Below are positions 55,061-64,000 of a stretch of DNA of 64,000 nucleotides, piece by piece. The position numbers and the translations under genes are program-made. Position 1 is the first letter of the stretch; each line of letters begins with the position of its first letter. The notes beneath the pieces are model-generated. The model was not told the DNA's origin, searched no databases, and worked only from the letters and a program-made list of their open reading frames with translations. This stretch comes from Phyllobacteriaceae bacterium (GTDB lineage Bacteria > Pseudomonadota > Alphaproteobacteria > Rhizobiales > Rhizobiaceae), in contig JANSXT010000018.1 in assembly GCA_024742765.1 (NCBI GenBank), forward strand, positions 1-64,000, read 5' to 3'.

Positions 55061-56422
55061 ATGACCGCATTGTGGGCGCCCGAAGCGCTGCTGCCGGACG
55101 GCTGGGCCCGAAACGTCCGCGTGACGATCGAAAATGGGCGGATCGCATCGGTCGTTGCGGACGCGCAGGCAGAAGATGGCGACCAGCGTCTGACCGGTCG
55201 CGCCTTGCTGCCCGCCATGGCCAATCTGCACAGCCACACTTTCCAGCGCGCGATGGCCGGCATGACCGAGCGGCGCGGCGCAACCGACGACAGTTTCTGG
55301 ACATGGCGGGACCTGATGTACCGCTTCGTCGGAACGCTCGAACCCGACGAGATCGAGGCCATCGCCGCGCTCGCCTTCATCGAGATGCTGGAGGCCGGCT
55401 ATGGCAGCGTCGCCGAGTTTCATTATCTGCACCACCAGCCGGACGGCACGGCCTATGACAACCCCGCCGAACTGAGCCATCGCGTCATCGCCGCCGCCAC
55501 CGAAACCGGCATCGGCCTGACGCTCCTGCCGGTGCTCTACACTTATGCCGGCACAGGCGGAGAGCCATTGTCAGGTGGCCAGCGCCGTTTCGGCAACGAC
55601 ACCGAAAGCCTGCTGCGCATCGCCGAAGCAGCGCGCCCGATGGTCGCCGAAGACGGCATTCTCGGCGTCGCGCCCCATTCCCTGCGCGCGGTCACGCTCG
55701 ACCAGATCGCCGAATTGCAGGCAGCGTTTCCGGACGGGCCATTGCATATCCATGCCGCCGAACAGACCGCCGAAGTCGATGCCATCGTCGCAGCCCATGG
55801 CGCCCGGCCGATCGAACTGCTGCTCGACCGGGTCGGCATCGACCAGCGCTGGTGCATCGTCCACGCCACGCACATGACCGCCGACGAAACACGCCGGCTG
55901 GCGCAGAGCGGCGCTGTGGCGGGCCTTTGCCCGGTCACCGAAGCCAATCTCGGCGACGGGCTGTTTAACGCGGCAGAATTTTTCGACGCGGGCGGCGCAT
56001 TCGGCGTCGGCACCGACTCCAATGTGGAGATCACGCTGGCCGGCGAATTGCGCCTTCTAGAATATGGCCAGCGCCTTCATCACCGCGCCCGCAATGTGAT
56101 TGCCGAACGCGGCGCATCGACGGGCGAAACGCTCTACCGCAGAGCGCTTGCCGGCGGCGCGAAAGCGCTTGGCCGCGATTGCGGTGCGATCGCGCCGGGC
56201 ATGCGCGCCGATCTTGTCGCGCTCGATCGCGACCATGAGAGGCTGGCGCCGCTGGCAAACGGTCAACTGCTCGACGGGTTCGTCTTTGCCGGCGGCGCGA
56301 ACGCCATCACGGATGTCTGGTCCGCCGGCCGCCATATGGTGCGGCAAGGGCGCCACGTCGCGCGGGACGATATCGCCGATCGCTACAAGGCGGCGATGAA
56401 ACGGATCATCGGCCGGGTGTGA
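55061..56422 (+). CDS. hutF: Formimidoylglutamate deiminase
   Basis: A 453-residue amidohydrolase that converts N-formimino-L-glutamate to N-formyl-L-glutamate plus ammonia. It defines the five-step histidine route of pseudomonads and many Alphaproteobacteria. Visible are the metal site ANLHSHTFQRAMAGMTERR, FWTWRDLMYRF, VAEFHYLHHQPDG, HIHAAEQTAEV, CIVHATHMT and GTDSNVEI. CGGAGACGG precedes the ATG. The partner hutG (formylglutamate deformylase) is not in the window. Confidence 0.94.
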   Translation: MTALWAPEALLPDGWARNVRVTIENGRIASVVADAQAEDGDQRLTGRALLPAMANLHSHTFQRAMAGMTERRGATDDSFWTWRDLMYRFVGTLEPDEIEAIAALAFIEMLEAGYGSVAEFHYLHHQPDGTAYDNPAELSHRVIAAATETGIGLTLLPVLYTYAGTGGEPLSGGQRRFGNDTESLLRIAEAARPMVAEDGILGVAPHSLRAVTLDQIAELQAAFPDGPLHIHAAEQTAEVDAIVAAHGARPIELLLDRVGIDQRWCIVHATHMTADETRRLAQSGAVAGLCPVTEANLGDGLFNAAEFFDAGGAFGVGTDSNVEITLAGELRLLEYGQRLHHRARNVIAERGASTGETLYRRALAGGAKALGRDCGAIAPGMRADLVALDRDHERLAPLANGQLLDGFVFAGGANAITDVWSAGRHMVRQGRHVARDDIADRYKAAMKRIIGRV

Positions 56423-56434
56423 GCCGGGGCGTCC

Positions 56435-57322
56435 TTACGGCTCGAACACCACCGTGCGGCTGCCATTGATGAAGACACGCCCCTCGGCGTGAAGCCGAAG
56501 CGCCCGCGACAGGACACGCGCCTCCACATCGCGGCCGCGCATGACCAGATCGTCGGGATCGGATGTGTGGCTGACCCGCTCGGTCCCCTGTTCGATGATC
56601 GGCCCTTCGTCCAGATCGGGCGTCACATAATGGGCCGTCGCGCCGATATGCTTGACCCCGCGATCCCATGCCCGGTGATAGGGCTTGGCGCCCTTGAAGG
56701 CGGGCAGGAAGGAATGGTGGATGTTGATCACCTTGCCGAAATGGCGCGAACTGAACCCGTCCGACAGGATCTGCATATAGCGGGCGAGCACCACCAGTTC
56801 GGCGCCCGTCTCGGCCATGATCGCCTCGAGCCGCGCCTCCTGTTCGGCCTTGGTCTCCGGCGTCACGGGCAGATGGTGAAAATCGACGCCCCAGCGCGCC
56901 GCATCGGCCTGCGAATCGGTGTGGTTGGAGACAATCGCGGCAAGGCTAATCGGCAGGGTCCTGGTGCGCACCCGGTACCAGATGTCCTGAAGGCAATGAT
57001 CGAACTTTGAGACCATGATGATCGCCGGGATCACCCGGTCCTTGTCCGCGACGGCGACCTCGGCACTAAAGTCGCGGCGGAACCGGTCCAGAAACGTGTC
57101 GAGCCCGGCGGCATTGTCTTCGGACTCGGCGCCGGTGGCGGTCTGCACGCAATCGACGCGCATGAAAAAGCGGCCCTCGCCCGCGCGGCGCGCCGTGCCC
57201 GGCGCCGGCTCGTGGAACTGCGAACTCTCGATGATGTTGTAGCCATGCGCGGCAAGCGCGGTGGACAGGCCGGCGACGATGCCCATCCGGTCCGGGCACG
57301 TGATCTTGATAATGATGTTCAT
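56435..57322 (-). CDS. purU: Formyltetrahydrofolate deformylase
   Basis: A 295-residue hydrolase releasing formate and tetrahydrofolate from 10-formyl-THF, balancing one-carbon pools. An N-terminal ACT domain (~1-85, ITCPDRMGIVAGLSTALAAHGYNI) is followed by the formyltransferase fold with SNHTDS, LPVTPETKAEQEA, ARYMQILS, NIHHSFLPAFKGAKPYHRA and the catalytic Asp in YVTPDLDEGPIIEQ. It is convergent with hutF, 12 bases apart, and upstream of ocd only in the opposite sense of transcription order. Confidence 0.94.
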   Translation of the reverse strand: MNIIIKITCPDRMGIVAGLSTALAAHGYNIIESSQFHEPAPGTARRAGEGRFFMRVDCVQTATGAESEDNAAGLDTFLDRFRRDFSAEVAVADKDRVIPAIIMVSKFDHCLQDIWYRVRTRTLPISLAAIVSNHTDSQADAARWGVDFHHLPVTPETKAEQEARLEAIMAETGAELVVLARYMQILSDGFSSRHFGKVINIHHSFLPAFKGAKPYHRAWDRGVKHIGATAHYVTPDLDEGPIIEQGTERVSHTSDPDDLVMRGRDVEARVLSRALRLHAEGRVFINGSRTVVFEP

Positions 57323-57367
57323 GGCTCTTGCCGAAGGTGGGATGTTCCACCCGGCTTGTAGTGCGGT

Positions 57368-58468
57368 TCAGTCCGCGGGGGAAGCCGCTGCGGCCCGCAT
57401 CAGCATGCCATAGAGATCGCGCGGCTCGTCCGGATCGGCCAACATGTCCAGTTCCTCGAAAAAGCCGGTCCCGCGCAGCTTGTCGTGGATATAGCGCAGC
57501 GCGGAAAAATCCTCCGTCGCAAAGCCGACCGAGTCGAACAGTGTGATCTGTTCGGGCGCGGTGCGCCCGGCGGTATCGCCATTGATCACCTGCCACAATT
57601 CGGTGACCGAATGGTCGGCATCGAGCTGCTGTATTTCGCCCTCGATGCGCGTCTGCGGCGGATATTCGACGAAAATGTCCGACCGCAGCAGGATGTCGCG
57701 ATGCAGTTCGGTCTTGCCCGGGCAGTCGCCGCCGATCGCGTTGATGTGCAGGCCCGAACCGACCATATTGTCGGTCAGGATCGTCGCATACTGCTTGTCA
57801 GCGGTGCAGGTGGTGATGATCTGCGCGCCCTCCACCGCGTCCTCGCCGCTTCGGCACGATGTGACGGAAAGACCGGAACCCTGAAGGTTCCGCGCCGCCT
57901 TGGCCGTCGCGCCGGGATCGGTGTCGTAGAGCCGCACCGCCTCGATGCCGACCATCGCCTTGAACGCCAGCGCCTGGAACTCGCATTGCGCGCCATTGCC
58001 GATCATCGCCATGGTGCGCGCACCCTTGGGCGCCAGATGCCGCGCCGCCACGGCGGATGTCGCCGCCGTACGCAAGGCTGTCAGCATCGTCATCTCGCTC
58101 AACAGCAGCGGATAGCCGTTTTCGACCGACGACAGGACACCGAAGGCGGTGACGGTCTGCAGCCCTTCGCGCGTGTTCTTGGGATGGCCGTTGACATATT
58201 TGAAGCCGTAATACTCGCCGTCCGAGGTCGGCATCAATTCGATCACGCCGACCTTGGAATGGGACGCGACACGGGGCGTCTTGTCGAAATGCGGCCAGCG
58301 GCGGAAGTCGTCCTCGATATAGTCGGCAAGCTCGGTCAGCACCCGCTCGACACCGATCGCATTGACCAGCTTCATCATGTTGTCGACCGACACGAACGGC
58401 ACGAGGTTCGAGCCTTCGGGCGGGCCAAGCGGCTTTTGCGGTGTCGGTGTCATCGCGGTCATGTCCAT
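57368..58468 (-). CDS. Ornithine cyclodeaminase
   Basis: A 366-residue NAD-dependent enzyme converting L-ornithine to L-proline and ammonia. The core motifs are YGFKYVNGHPKNTREGLQTVTAFGVL, LTALRTAATSAVAARHLAPKGARTMAMIGNGAQCEFQALAF (read in parts) and GSGLHINAIGGDCPGKTELH with the catalytic Asp. The length, about 20-40 residues above the mu-crystallin average, matches the rhizobial type. It lies 18 bases after the arginase gene on the same strand, so the pair turns arginine into proline. Confidence 0.93.
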   Translation of the reverse strand: MDMTAMTPTPQKPLGPPEGSNLVPFVSVDNMMKLVNAIGVERVLTELADYIEDDFRRWPHFDKTPRVASHSKVGVIELMPTSDGEYYGFKYVNGHPKNTREGLQTVTAFGVLSSVENGYPLLLSEMTMLTALRTAATSAVAARHLAPKGARTMAMIGNGAQCEFQALAFKAMVGIEAVRLYDTDPGATAKAARNLQGSGLSVTSCRSGEDAVEGAQIITTCTADKQYATILTDNMVGSGLHINAIGGDCPGKTELHRDILLRSDIFVEYPPQTRIEGEIQQLDADHSVTELWQVINGDTAGRTAPEQITLFDSVGFATEDFSALRYIHDKLRGTGFFEELDMLADPDEPRDLYGMLMRAAAASPAD

Positions 58469-58486
58469 TTCCCTTGAAAGCCCCTG

Positions 58487-59464
58487 TCAGGCGGCGCGGG
58501 TCGGCCGGTCCATCACCCGCTTGCCGAACAGGCTAGCGACGAGGTCGACGACCAACCGGGCGGTGCGGCCGCGATCGTCGAGGAACGGGTTGAGTTCGGC
58601 GATGTCGAGCGATGTCACCCGCCCGCTGTCATGCAGCATCTCCATGACGAGATGCGCCTCGCGGAAGGTCGCGCCGCCCGGCACGGTGGTGCCCACCGCC
58701 GGCGCGATGTCCGGGTCGAGAAAGTCCACATCGAAACTCACATGCAGATCGCCGTCTTCGGCCACGACGCGGTCCAGAAAGGCGCGCAACGGCCGGGCGA
58801 TGCCGCCTTCGTCGATGGCGCGCATGTCGGCAACATTGATCGCCGTTGCGCCGATCCGCGCGGCTTCCGCCGCATCGACCGACCGGATACCCAGCATCGC
58901 GACACGCTCTTCGGCGACAGGGGCCGGCATGGGCGGGAAGGCATCGAACCCGGCGCGGCCAGTGAAATAGGCCACCGGCGTGCCGTGCAGATTGCCGCTG
59001 CGCGTGCTGTTCAAATCGTGAAAATCGGTGTGCGCGTCAAGCCAGAGGACGAACAGCGGCCGTCCCCGTGCCCCGGCGCGCCGCGCAACGCCCGCGACCG
59101 TGCCCGCCGCCATCAGATGATCGCCGCCCAGAAAGATCGGCAGGCCGTTGTCGCTGGCGGAAAATGCCGCATCCGCCAGGGCGGACACCCAGCCCGCCGA
59201 CGGCCCCAGATCGTGGATCGCCCGGTTGGGATGATCGCGCGGCCCGCGCAGCTTGGGCGACAGATTGCCGGCATCGGACACGCGGTGACCAAGTTCAGAA
59301 AGACTGTCGGCCAGCCCGGCGACGCGCAGCGCGTCCGGCCCCATCAGACATCCCCGATAGGCGCTGCCGCAATCGACCGGCGCACCCAGAAGCGTGATGT
59401 CCCGGCGCGGGGCGATTGCCGCCTCGGGCAGACCTGCCGTCTGATCGTCCTGCCTGTTGCCCAT
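58487..59464 (-). CDS. Arginase
   Basis: A 325-residue binuclear manganese enzyme hydrolysing arginine to ornithine and urea. Metal ligands are in GGDHLMAAG, LDAHTDFHD and SFDVDFLDPDIAP; the conserved GGATFREAHLVME follows. The start at 59464 gives the standard length; ATGs further upstream at 59512 and 59557 are possible but would add unrelated sequence. It is first of an arginase-ocd operon and diverges from an Lrp-type regulator. The urea produced gives some context for the ureD gene 17 kb away. Confidence 0.93.
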   Translation of the reverse strand: MGNRQDDQTAGLPEAAIAPRRDITLLGAPVDCGSAYRGCLMGPDALRVAGLADSLSELGHRVSDAGNLSPKLRGPRDHPNRAIHDLGPSAGWVSALADAAFSASDNGLPIFLGGDHLMAAGTVAGVARRAGARGRPLFVLWLDAHTDFHDLNSTRSGNLHGTPVAYFTGRAGFDAFPPMPAPVAEERVAMLGIRSVDAAEAARIGATAINVADMRAIDEGGIARPLRAFLDRVVAEDGDLHVSFDVDFLDPDIAPAVGTTVPGGATFREAHLVMEMLHDSGRVTSLDIAELNPFLDDRGRTARLVVDLVASLFGKRVMDRPTRAA

Positions 59465-59609
59465 GGTCCGCACACGTCCGTTCGCTGTCTGCCCGTCCGT
59501 CCAACCGATCATGATGATGTGCGCAGTCACAAGCCGGCAGAATGACCAAACTTGCATTCCGATTGTCGGTTGTGATCAATGGAAACGACCAGTTTGGACA
59601 AGACATCTC

Positions 59610-60050
59610 ATGGATGAGACCGATTACCGGCTTTTGTCGGCGCTGCGCGGCGACGGGCGCGCTTCGATTTCGCAACTGGCCGCAGAGCTTGGCATCACCC
59701 GCGCGACGGTGCGCGCGCGCCTGTCGCGGCTGGAGGCAAGCGGCGAGATATTGGGCTACTCGGTGGTTTTGCGCGGCGATGTCGAGGAACGCGGCGTCCG
59801 TGGCGTGACGATGATCGAGATAGAGGGCAAGGGAAAGGACCGGATCGTCGAAACGCTCGGCGGGTTTCCCGAAATCCGCGCCGTCCACACCACCAATGGC
59901 CGCTGGGATCTCGTGGTCGAACTGGCCACCGACACGCTGTCGGATGTCGATGCGGTGCTCAACCGCATCCGGCTGGTCGACGGCATCGCCAATTCCCAGA
60001 CGAGCCTTTACCTCTCGACCCGCCGCGCCAAGCGCCCCGCCCCGGGGTGA
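59610..60050 (+). CDS. Lrp/AsnC-family transcriptional regulator
   Basis: A 146-residue regulator with an N-terminal winged helix (MDETDYRLLSALRGDGRASISQLAAELGITRATVRARLSRLE, in parts) and a C-terminal ligand-binding RAM domain (VRAVHTTNGRWDLVVELATDTLSDVDAVLNRI). It diverges from arginase, as in other rhizobial arginine-catabolism loci where such a protein activates the operon in response to arginine or ornithine. Start 59610 is chosen because the frame upstream lies in the divergent promoter region. A non-coding hairpin lies at about 60082-60112. Confidence 0.92.
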   Translation: MDETDYRLLSALRGDGRASISQLAAELGITRATVRARLSRLEASGEILGYSVVLRGDVEERGVRGVTMIEIEGKGKDRIVETLGGFPEIRAVHTTNGRWDLVVELATDTLSDVDAVLNRIRLVDGIANSQTSLYLSTRRAKRPAPG

Positions 60051-60222
60051 ACAGCATCGTCCGGATCGAGCGTACGGCTACGCATGCTCATCCCAAACAG
60101 GGTGAGCGATGCAACACGCGAAGATTGCGCGTGGGAGCGGCGCCGGCAGTACGGAAGTGCCGCCGGCGCTCAAAGCGGTTGCCGGCCCAACCGCCGTCAT
60201 GAACCGGCCTGTGCAGGCGCAG

Positions 60223-60420
60223 TCAGACCGAGTTGGCCCATTCGTCGATTTCGCGTTTGGCTTCCTCGCGGGTCTTGCCATATTTGGCCTGAATCTTGCC
60301 GGCCAGCTCCTCGCGATTGCCCTGCACCTGATCGAGTTCATCATCGGTCAGCTCGCCCCATTTCTGGCGCGCCTTGCCCTTGAACTCGGTCCATTTGCCT
60401 TCGATCTGATCCCAATTCAT
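60223..60420 (-). CDS. CsbD-family stress protein
   Basis: A 65-residue, highly charged protein with the CsbD motif MNWDQIEGKWTEFKGKARQKWGELTDDELDQVQGNREELAGKIQ (in parts). CsbD-like proteins accumulate in general stress responses; their molecular role is unknown. AAAGGAGCTTTCC before the ATG at 60420 is a strong ribosome-binding site. The 170 bases after its stop hold only hairpin-forming sequence around 60150-60180. Confidence 0.92.
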   Translation of the reverse strand: MNWDQIEGKWTEFKGKARQKWGELTDDELDQVQGNREELAGKIQAKYGKTREEAKREIDEWANSV

Positions 60421-60554
60421 GGAAAGCTCCTTTGCGGTTGATGTCCGCTGGGGAAACGCCGGAAAGCGCGACCCGTTCCCACCCGATGGTCGCGGATGCA
60501 AAATCCGGCGACAAAGCGCCGCCCCGAACCGGTGGGGCGGCGGCAGGCCGCCGT

Positions 60555-63002
60555 TCAGGCGTCGAGCTTGACCGAGCGAAGCCTGAGCGCATTGGAGATG
60601 ACGGATACGGACGACAGGCTCATCGCGGCCGCGGCGATCATCGGCGACAGGAGCACGCCGAAAACCGGATAGAGCACGCCCGCCGCCACTGGCACGCCGG
60701 CGGAATTGTATACAAAGGCGAAGAACAGGTTCTGCTTGATGTTGCGGAGCGTCGCCTCGGCCAGCCTGCGGGCGCGCACGATGCCACCAATGTCGCCCTT
60801 CAAAAGCGTGATGCCGGCGCTCTCGACCGCCACATCGGCGCCGGTGCCCATCGCAATGCCCACTTCGGCGGCAGCCAGCGCCGGGGCGTCATTGACCCCG
60901 TCGCCGGCCATCGCAACCTTGCGCCCTTGCGCATGCAGTTCGTCAACCAGCGCCTTTTTGTCTTCGGGCAAAACGCCGGCGCGCACCTCGTCGATCCCCA
61001 GTTGTGAAGCGACGGCTTGCGCGGTGCGTTCATTGTCACCGGTCGCCATGATGATGCGCAACCCGGCTTCATGCAGCGCCGCAATGGCCTGACCCGCATT
61101 GGCCTTGACGGGATCGGAGACCGCAACCAGCCCTGCAAGCCGGCCATTGATGGCAATGAACATCGCCGTCTTGCCGTCGGCGCGCAGCGCATCGGCCTCA
61201 TCGTCGGCACTGGCGTGGTCGACGCCGGCCAGATCCATCATTGCGGCGTTGCCGAGTGCGATCGCCATCCCGTCGGATGTGCCATGGACACCCTTGCCGG
61301 TGACCGCTTCAAAGTTCGACACCGTTGCGGCGGCGATCTCCCGTTCCGCGACGCCGGCGACGATCGCCTCGGCCAGCGGATGTTCGGACGCTGCCTCAAG
61401 CCCGCGCACTAGCGCCAACATATGTGCTTCATCGGTGCCGCCGAACACGATCACATCGGTCAGCGTCGGCTTGCCCTCGGTCAGCGTGCCGGTCTTGTCG
61501 ACCACCAGCGTATCGACCCGCGCCATCCGTTCGAGCGCCTCGGCATCCTTGATCAGAACGCCGGCATGGGCACCGCGGCCCGTCGCGGTCATGATCGACA
61601 TGGGTGTCGCCAATCCAAGCGCGCAGGGACAGGCGATGATCAGCACCGACACTGCCGACAGGATCGCGAACACGAAGGCCGGTTCGGGCCCAACCAAGAG
61701 CCAGACGAAAAAGGCCAGAACGGCGATGATGACGACCGTGGGCACAAAATAGGACGCAACGCGGTCGGCCAATCCCTGGATTGGCGCGCGCGACCGCTGC
61801 GCCGAGGACACCATGGCGACGATCCGCGCCAGCATGGTTTCATCGCCCACGCGCGCCGCTTCGATCACCAGCGAGCCGTTCCCGTTGATCGTTCCACCGG
61901 TGACCGTATCGCCGGCGGCTTTTTCGACCGGCAGCGGCTCGCCGGTCAGCATGCTTTCATCGACGCTGGTCGCCCCTTCGAGAACGACCGCATCGACGGG
62001 CACCGCTTCGCCCGGCCGCACGCGCAGCCGGTCGCCTTCGATGATGTTGTCGAGCGGCGCATCATATTCGTCGCCCTCGGGAGTGATGCGCCGCGCCGTT
62101 TTGGGCGCAAGGTTCAGCAACGCGCGAATGGCGTCGCCCGTGCGCTCGCGGGCGCGCAGCTCCAGCACCTGGCCGACAAAGACCAACGCCACGATCACCA
62201 CCGCCGCCTCGTAATAGACCGGCATGTGCCCGCCCGGCATCTGCAGCCCGGCCGGAAACAGGCCCGGCAGGAAGGTCGCGACGACGGAATAGACATAGGC
62301 GGTGCCGACGCCGATCGCGATCAGCGTCCACATATTGAGGTTCCATGTGCGGATCGAGGCCCAGCCGCGATGGAAGAAAGGCTTCGCCGCCCACAGTATC
62401 ACCGGCGTCGCGAGCAGAAACTCGATGAAGAGCGTCACCTGTTCGCCGAGCCACTGCCGGACCGGCAGGCCCAGCATCGGCCCCATGGTGAGAATCAACA
62501 GCGGAATCGCAGCGCCCGCGCTGACCCACATGCGTCGGCTGAAGTCGATCAGTTCGGTGTTCGGCCCTTCGGCGACGCCGCCCATCGGCTCCAGCGCCAT
62601 CCCGCAGATCGGGCAGGTGCCGGGGCCTTCCTGCACGATCTCCGGGTCCATCGGGCACGTATAGAGCGTGTTCGGCGCGGCCGGCGGTTTCTTGCGGGCC
62701 TTGTTGCCCGACAGGTAGAACCAGGGGTCCGCTGCGAACTTGTCGCGGCACCCCTCAGAGCAGAAGTGGAACGTCCATTCCTTGTGCGCAAATGACGGTT
62801 TGCCGGCATCGACCGCCACCGACATGCCGCACACCGGATCGACGACCTTGCCGTCGACCGGTTCGGTCGCGGCCATGAGGATCGCGGCGCTGTCATCGGC
62901 GTGATCATGGGCCTTGCGGGCGTGCCCGCCGGCATGGTCATGGCCACCGCAGCACGCACCGTCATGGGTGTGGTTATCGTCGGGCGCCCGGTCCATCGGC
63001 AT
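60555..63002 (-). CDS. copA: Copper-translocating P1B-type ATPase (CopA-like) with YHS and heavy-metal-binding domains
   Basis: An 815-residue copper exporter. In place of the usual CxxC ferredoxin-like domains, the N-terminus has a His/Asp-rich leader with [12 protein letters not shown], a YHS domain ([20 protein letters not shown].., [10 protein letters not shown], ~55-95) and a heavy-metal-binding module ([24 protein letters not shown], in parts, ~113-138). The pump core has [10 protein letters not shown], the ion-site [21 protein letters not shown], the P1B-specific HP pair in SEHPLAEAI and [13 protein letters not shown]. The promoter upstream fits CueR control. Start at 63002 or 62996 after AGGAGA. 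Confidence 0.95.
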   Translation of the reverse strand: MPMDRAPDDNHTHDGACCGGHDHAGGHARKAHDHADDSAAILMAATEPVDGKVVDPVCGMSVAVDAGKPSFAHKEWTFHFCSEGCRDKFAADPWFYLSGNKARKKPPAAPNTLYTCPMDPEIVQEGPGTCPICGMALEPMGGVAEGPNTELIDFSRRMWVSAGAAIPLLILTMGPMLGLPVRQWLGEQVTLFIEFLLATPVILWAAKPFFHRGWASIRTWNLNMWTLIAIGVGTAYVYSVVATFLPGLFPAGLQMPGGHMPVYYEAAVVIVALVFVGQVLELRARERTGDAIRALLNLAPKTARRITPEGDEYDAPLDNIIEGDRLRVRPGEAVPVDAVVLEGATSVDESMLTGEPLPVEKAAGDTVTGGTINGNGSLVIEAARVGDETMLARIVAMVSSAQRSRAPIQGLADRVASYFVPTVVIIAVLAFFVWLLVGPEPAFVFAILSAVSVLIIACPCALGLATPMSIMTATGRGAHAGVLIKDAEALERMARVDTLVVDKTGTLTEGKPTLTDVIVFGGTDEAHMLALVRGLEAASEHPLAEAIVAGVAEREIAAATVSNFEAVTGKGVHGTSDGMAIALGNAAMMDLAGVDHASADDEADALRADGKTAMFIAINGRLAGLVAVSDPVKANAGQAIAALHEAGLRIIMATGDNERTAQAVASQLGIDEVRAGVLPEDKKALVDELHAQGRKVAMAGDGVNDAPALAAAEVGIAMGTGADVAVESAGITLLKGDIGGIVRARRLAEATLRNIKQNLFFAFVYNSAGVPVAAGVLYPVFGVLLSPMIAAAAMSLSSVSVISNALRLRSVKLDA

Positions 63003-63025
63003 ATCTCTCCTGCGTTCGAGAACCG

Positions 63026-63056
63026 GATGTAGGGCTTCCAGTCACAGGAAGGTCAA
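63026..63056 (-). promoter_or_regulatory. MerR/CueR-type promoter of copA
   Basis: On the minus strand, TTGACC (63056-63051) and TACATC (63031-63026) are separated by 19 bases, the over-long spacer typical of MerR-family promoters. Within the spacer, CTTCC-N7-GGAAG is a centred dyad. It lies 24 bases before the copA start. A CueR-like activator is expected elsewhere in the genome. Confidence 0.75.
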
Positions 63057-63167
63057 GGGCGTTCGCAGCACCATGCGACAAGACCGACAAGGCGGCTGAC
63101 CGGTCGCGAAAACGGGCGCTCAGGCCGATGGATTTCGGCACCCGCATATTGTATTTGACATGCCGTC

Positions 63168-63244
<77 letters not shown>

Positions 63245-63266
63245 CCGGCGCGTCGAAACCCTTGCC

Positions 63267-64000
63267 TCAGCCCGCCCGGGCGGATGACAGCGCGCACAAC
63301 GCCTGGTGCTGGCTCAAAAAGACCTCGCCGGTCAGCGCATCGAGGAAATGGCTGCGCTTGAGCCGGTCCATCACCGGGCCCTTTACCTCGGTGAGATGGA
63401 ATTTGACACCCAGCGCTTCGAGCCGTTCATTGATCGCCTCCAGCGATTCAAGCGCGCTCATGTCGATCGCGTTGACCGCCGGGCAGGCGAGGACGACGTG
63501 TCGCAACTCGGGATGGTCGGCGACCATCGCGTAGAGCTTGTCTTCGAGATAGCGCGCATTGGCAAAGTAAAGGCTCTCATCGACGCGAAGCTGCAATATG
63601 TGCGGGTCGGTGATCACATCGTGCCGGAGGACGTTGCGATAATGCTCGGTGCCCGGCACCTGGCCGATCACCGCCATGTGCGGCTTGGACGTCTTGTAGA
63701 GATGGATCAGCACGGACAGCAGCACGCCGGCGGTCACGCCCGCCTCGACGCCGATCACCAGTGTCACCAGAACCGTGGCGGCAACCGCGACGAAATCGGC
63801 CTTCGAATAGACCCAGGCCGTCCGGAAGATCGAGAAATCGACCAGGCTGAGAACGGCGACGATGATCGTGGCGGCAAGCGTCGCCTGCGGCAGAAAGGCG
63901 ATGAAGGGCGTGATCGTCAGCGAGGCGATGGCAAGACCGATCGCCGTGAAGGCGCCGGCGGCGGGCGTCCGCGCACCCGCATCGAAATTGACGACCGAGC
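63267..64000 (-). CDS. SulP-family anion permease with STAS domain (N-terminal part outside window)
   Basis: The frame is open to the window edge, so only the C-terminal ~244 residues are seen. Hydrophobic helices with FDAGARTPAAGAFTAIGLAI, FLPQATLAATIIVAVLSL and VLVTLVIGVEAGVTAGVLLSVL are the end of the SulP membrane domain. A STAS domain follows (~95-225 of the visible part: HILQLRVDESLYFANARYLE, VVLACPAVNAIDMSALESLEAINERL in parts). SulP proteins import sulfate or exchange bicarbonate. It ends 22 bases from tRNA-Arg on the opposite strand. Confidence 0.92.
   Translation of the reverse strand, partial: SVVNFDAGARTPAAGAFTAIGLAIASLTITPFIAFLPQATLAATIIVAVLSLVDFSIFRTAWVYSKADFVAVAATVLVTLVIGVEAGVTAGVLLSVLIHLYKTSKPHMAVIGQVPGTEHYRNVLRHDVITDPHILQLRVDESLYFANARYLEDKLYAMVADHPELRHVVLACPAVNAIDMSALESLEAINERLEALGVKFHLTEVKGPVMDRLKRSHFLDALTGEVFLSQHQALCALSSARAG

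Noticed and set aside
63155-63160. TTGACA upstream of tRNA-Arg as a -35 box
   Set aside because: It is only 7 bases before the mature tRNA, leaving no room for a -10 element.

Overview
The window is one contiguous, high-GC bacterial chromosome segment. It looks like a member of the Alphaproteobacteria, most likely Hyphomicrobiales (Rhizobiales). The support is an S21 C-terminus of the rhizobial type at the left edge, an aa3-type cytochrome oxidase subunit IV, a FeeM-like N-acyl synthase, arginase/ornithine cyclodeaminase beside an Lrp-type regulator, Tat-exported TRAP binding protein, and several palindromic repeat clusters. Genus cannot be fixed from the sequence. No IS element, integrase, prophage block or CRISPR array was seen.

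Layout. 0-4.4 kb: end of rpsU with its terminator, a TPR lipoprotein, an arsR-SRPBCC-membrane protein-DUF1801 cassette behind a strong dyad, and a LysR/aldo-keto reductase divergent pair. 4.4-11.8 kb: a MobA-like FAD monooxygenase, a membrane alpha/beta hydrolase, an SRPBCC-YciI-ECF sigma operon, a COX IV-like small protein and a FeeM-like synthase (GTG start) behind a 20-bp dyad. 11.9-18.2 kb: a membrane GGDEF/EAL protein, an SDR, and a divergent TRAP dctQM pair sharing a long operator-like dyad with the SDR. 18.2-24.3 kb: acyl-CoA ligase, DUF533 protein, a candidate anti-Shine-Dalgarno small RNA, a YunG-like gene, and a TetR regulator divergent from an alpha/beta hydrolase-DUF4281-membrane protein operon. 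24.3-32.5 kb: aminotransferase, GNAT, SDR, NicO-type metal exporter with DUF1007 partner, LysR, FAD protein, 8-oxoguanine deaminase-like amidohydrolase.

32.5-38.8 kb: MarR, LacI plus 2-hydroxyacid dehydrogenase, a small secreted protein, a PuuD-like amidotransferase, an orphan TRAP dctP and KDPG aldolase. The dctP gene is probably the missing partner of the dctQM pair 18.5 kb upstream. 37.8-40.9 kb holds two clusters of palindromic repeats around a muramidase gene. 40.9-50.5 kb: trhO, an orphan ureD, convergent galE/galU, and a tightly overlapped four-gene unit (small HTH protein, P2-type ATPase, KefB-like antiporter, tandem universal stress protein).

50.5-60.1 kb is an amino-acid catabolism block. 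hutI-hutH-hutU run on the minus strand with overlapping stops and starts, and hutF diverges from them, so histidine is degraded by the HutF branch. Then come purU, ornithine cyclodeaminase and arginase, with an Lrp/AsnC gene diverging from arginase. 60.2-64 kb: CsbD protein, a CopA-type copper ATPase behind a promoter with the 19-bp spacer typical of MerR/CueR control, tRNA-Arg(CCT), and a SulP permease cut by the window edge.
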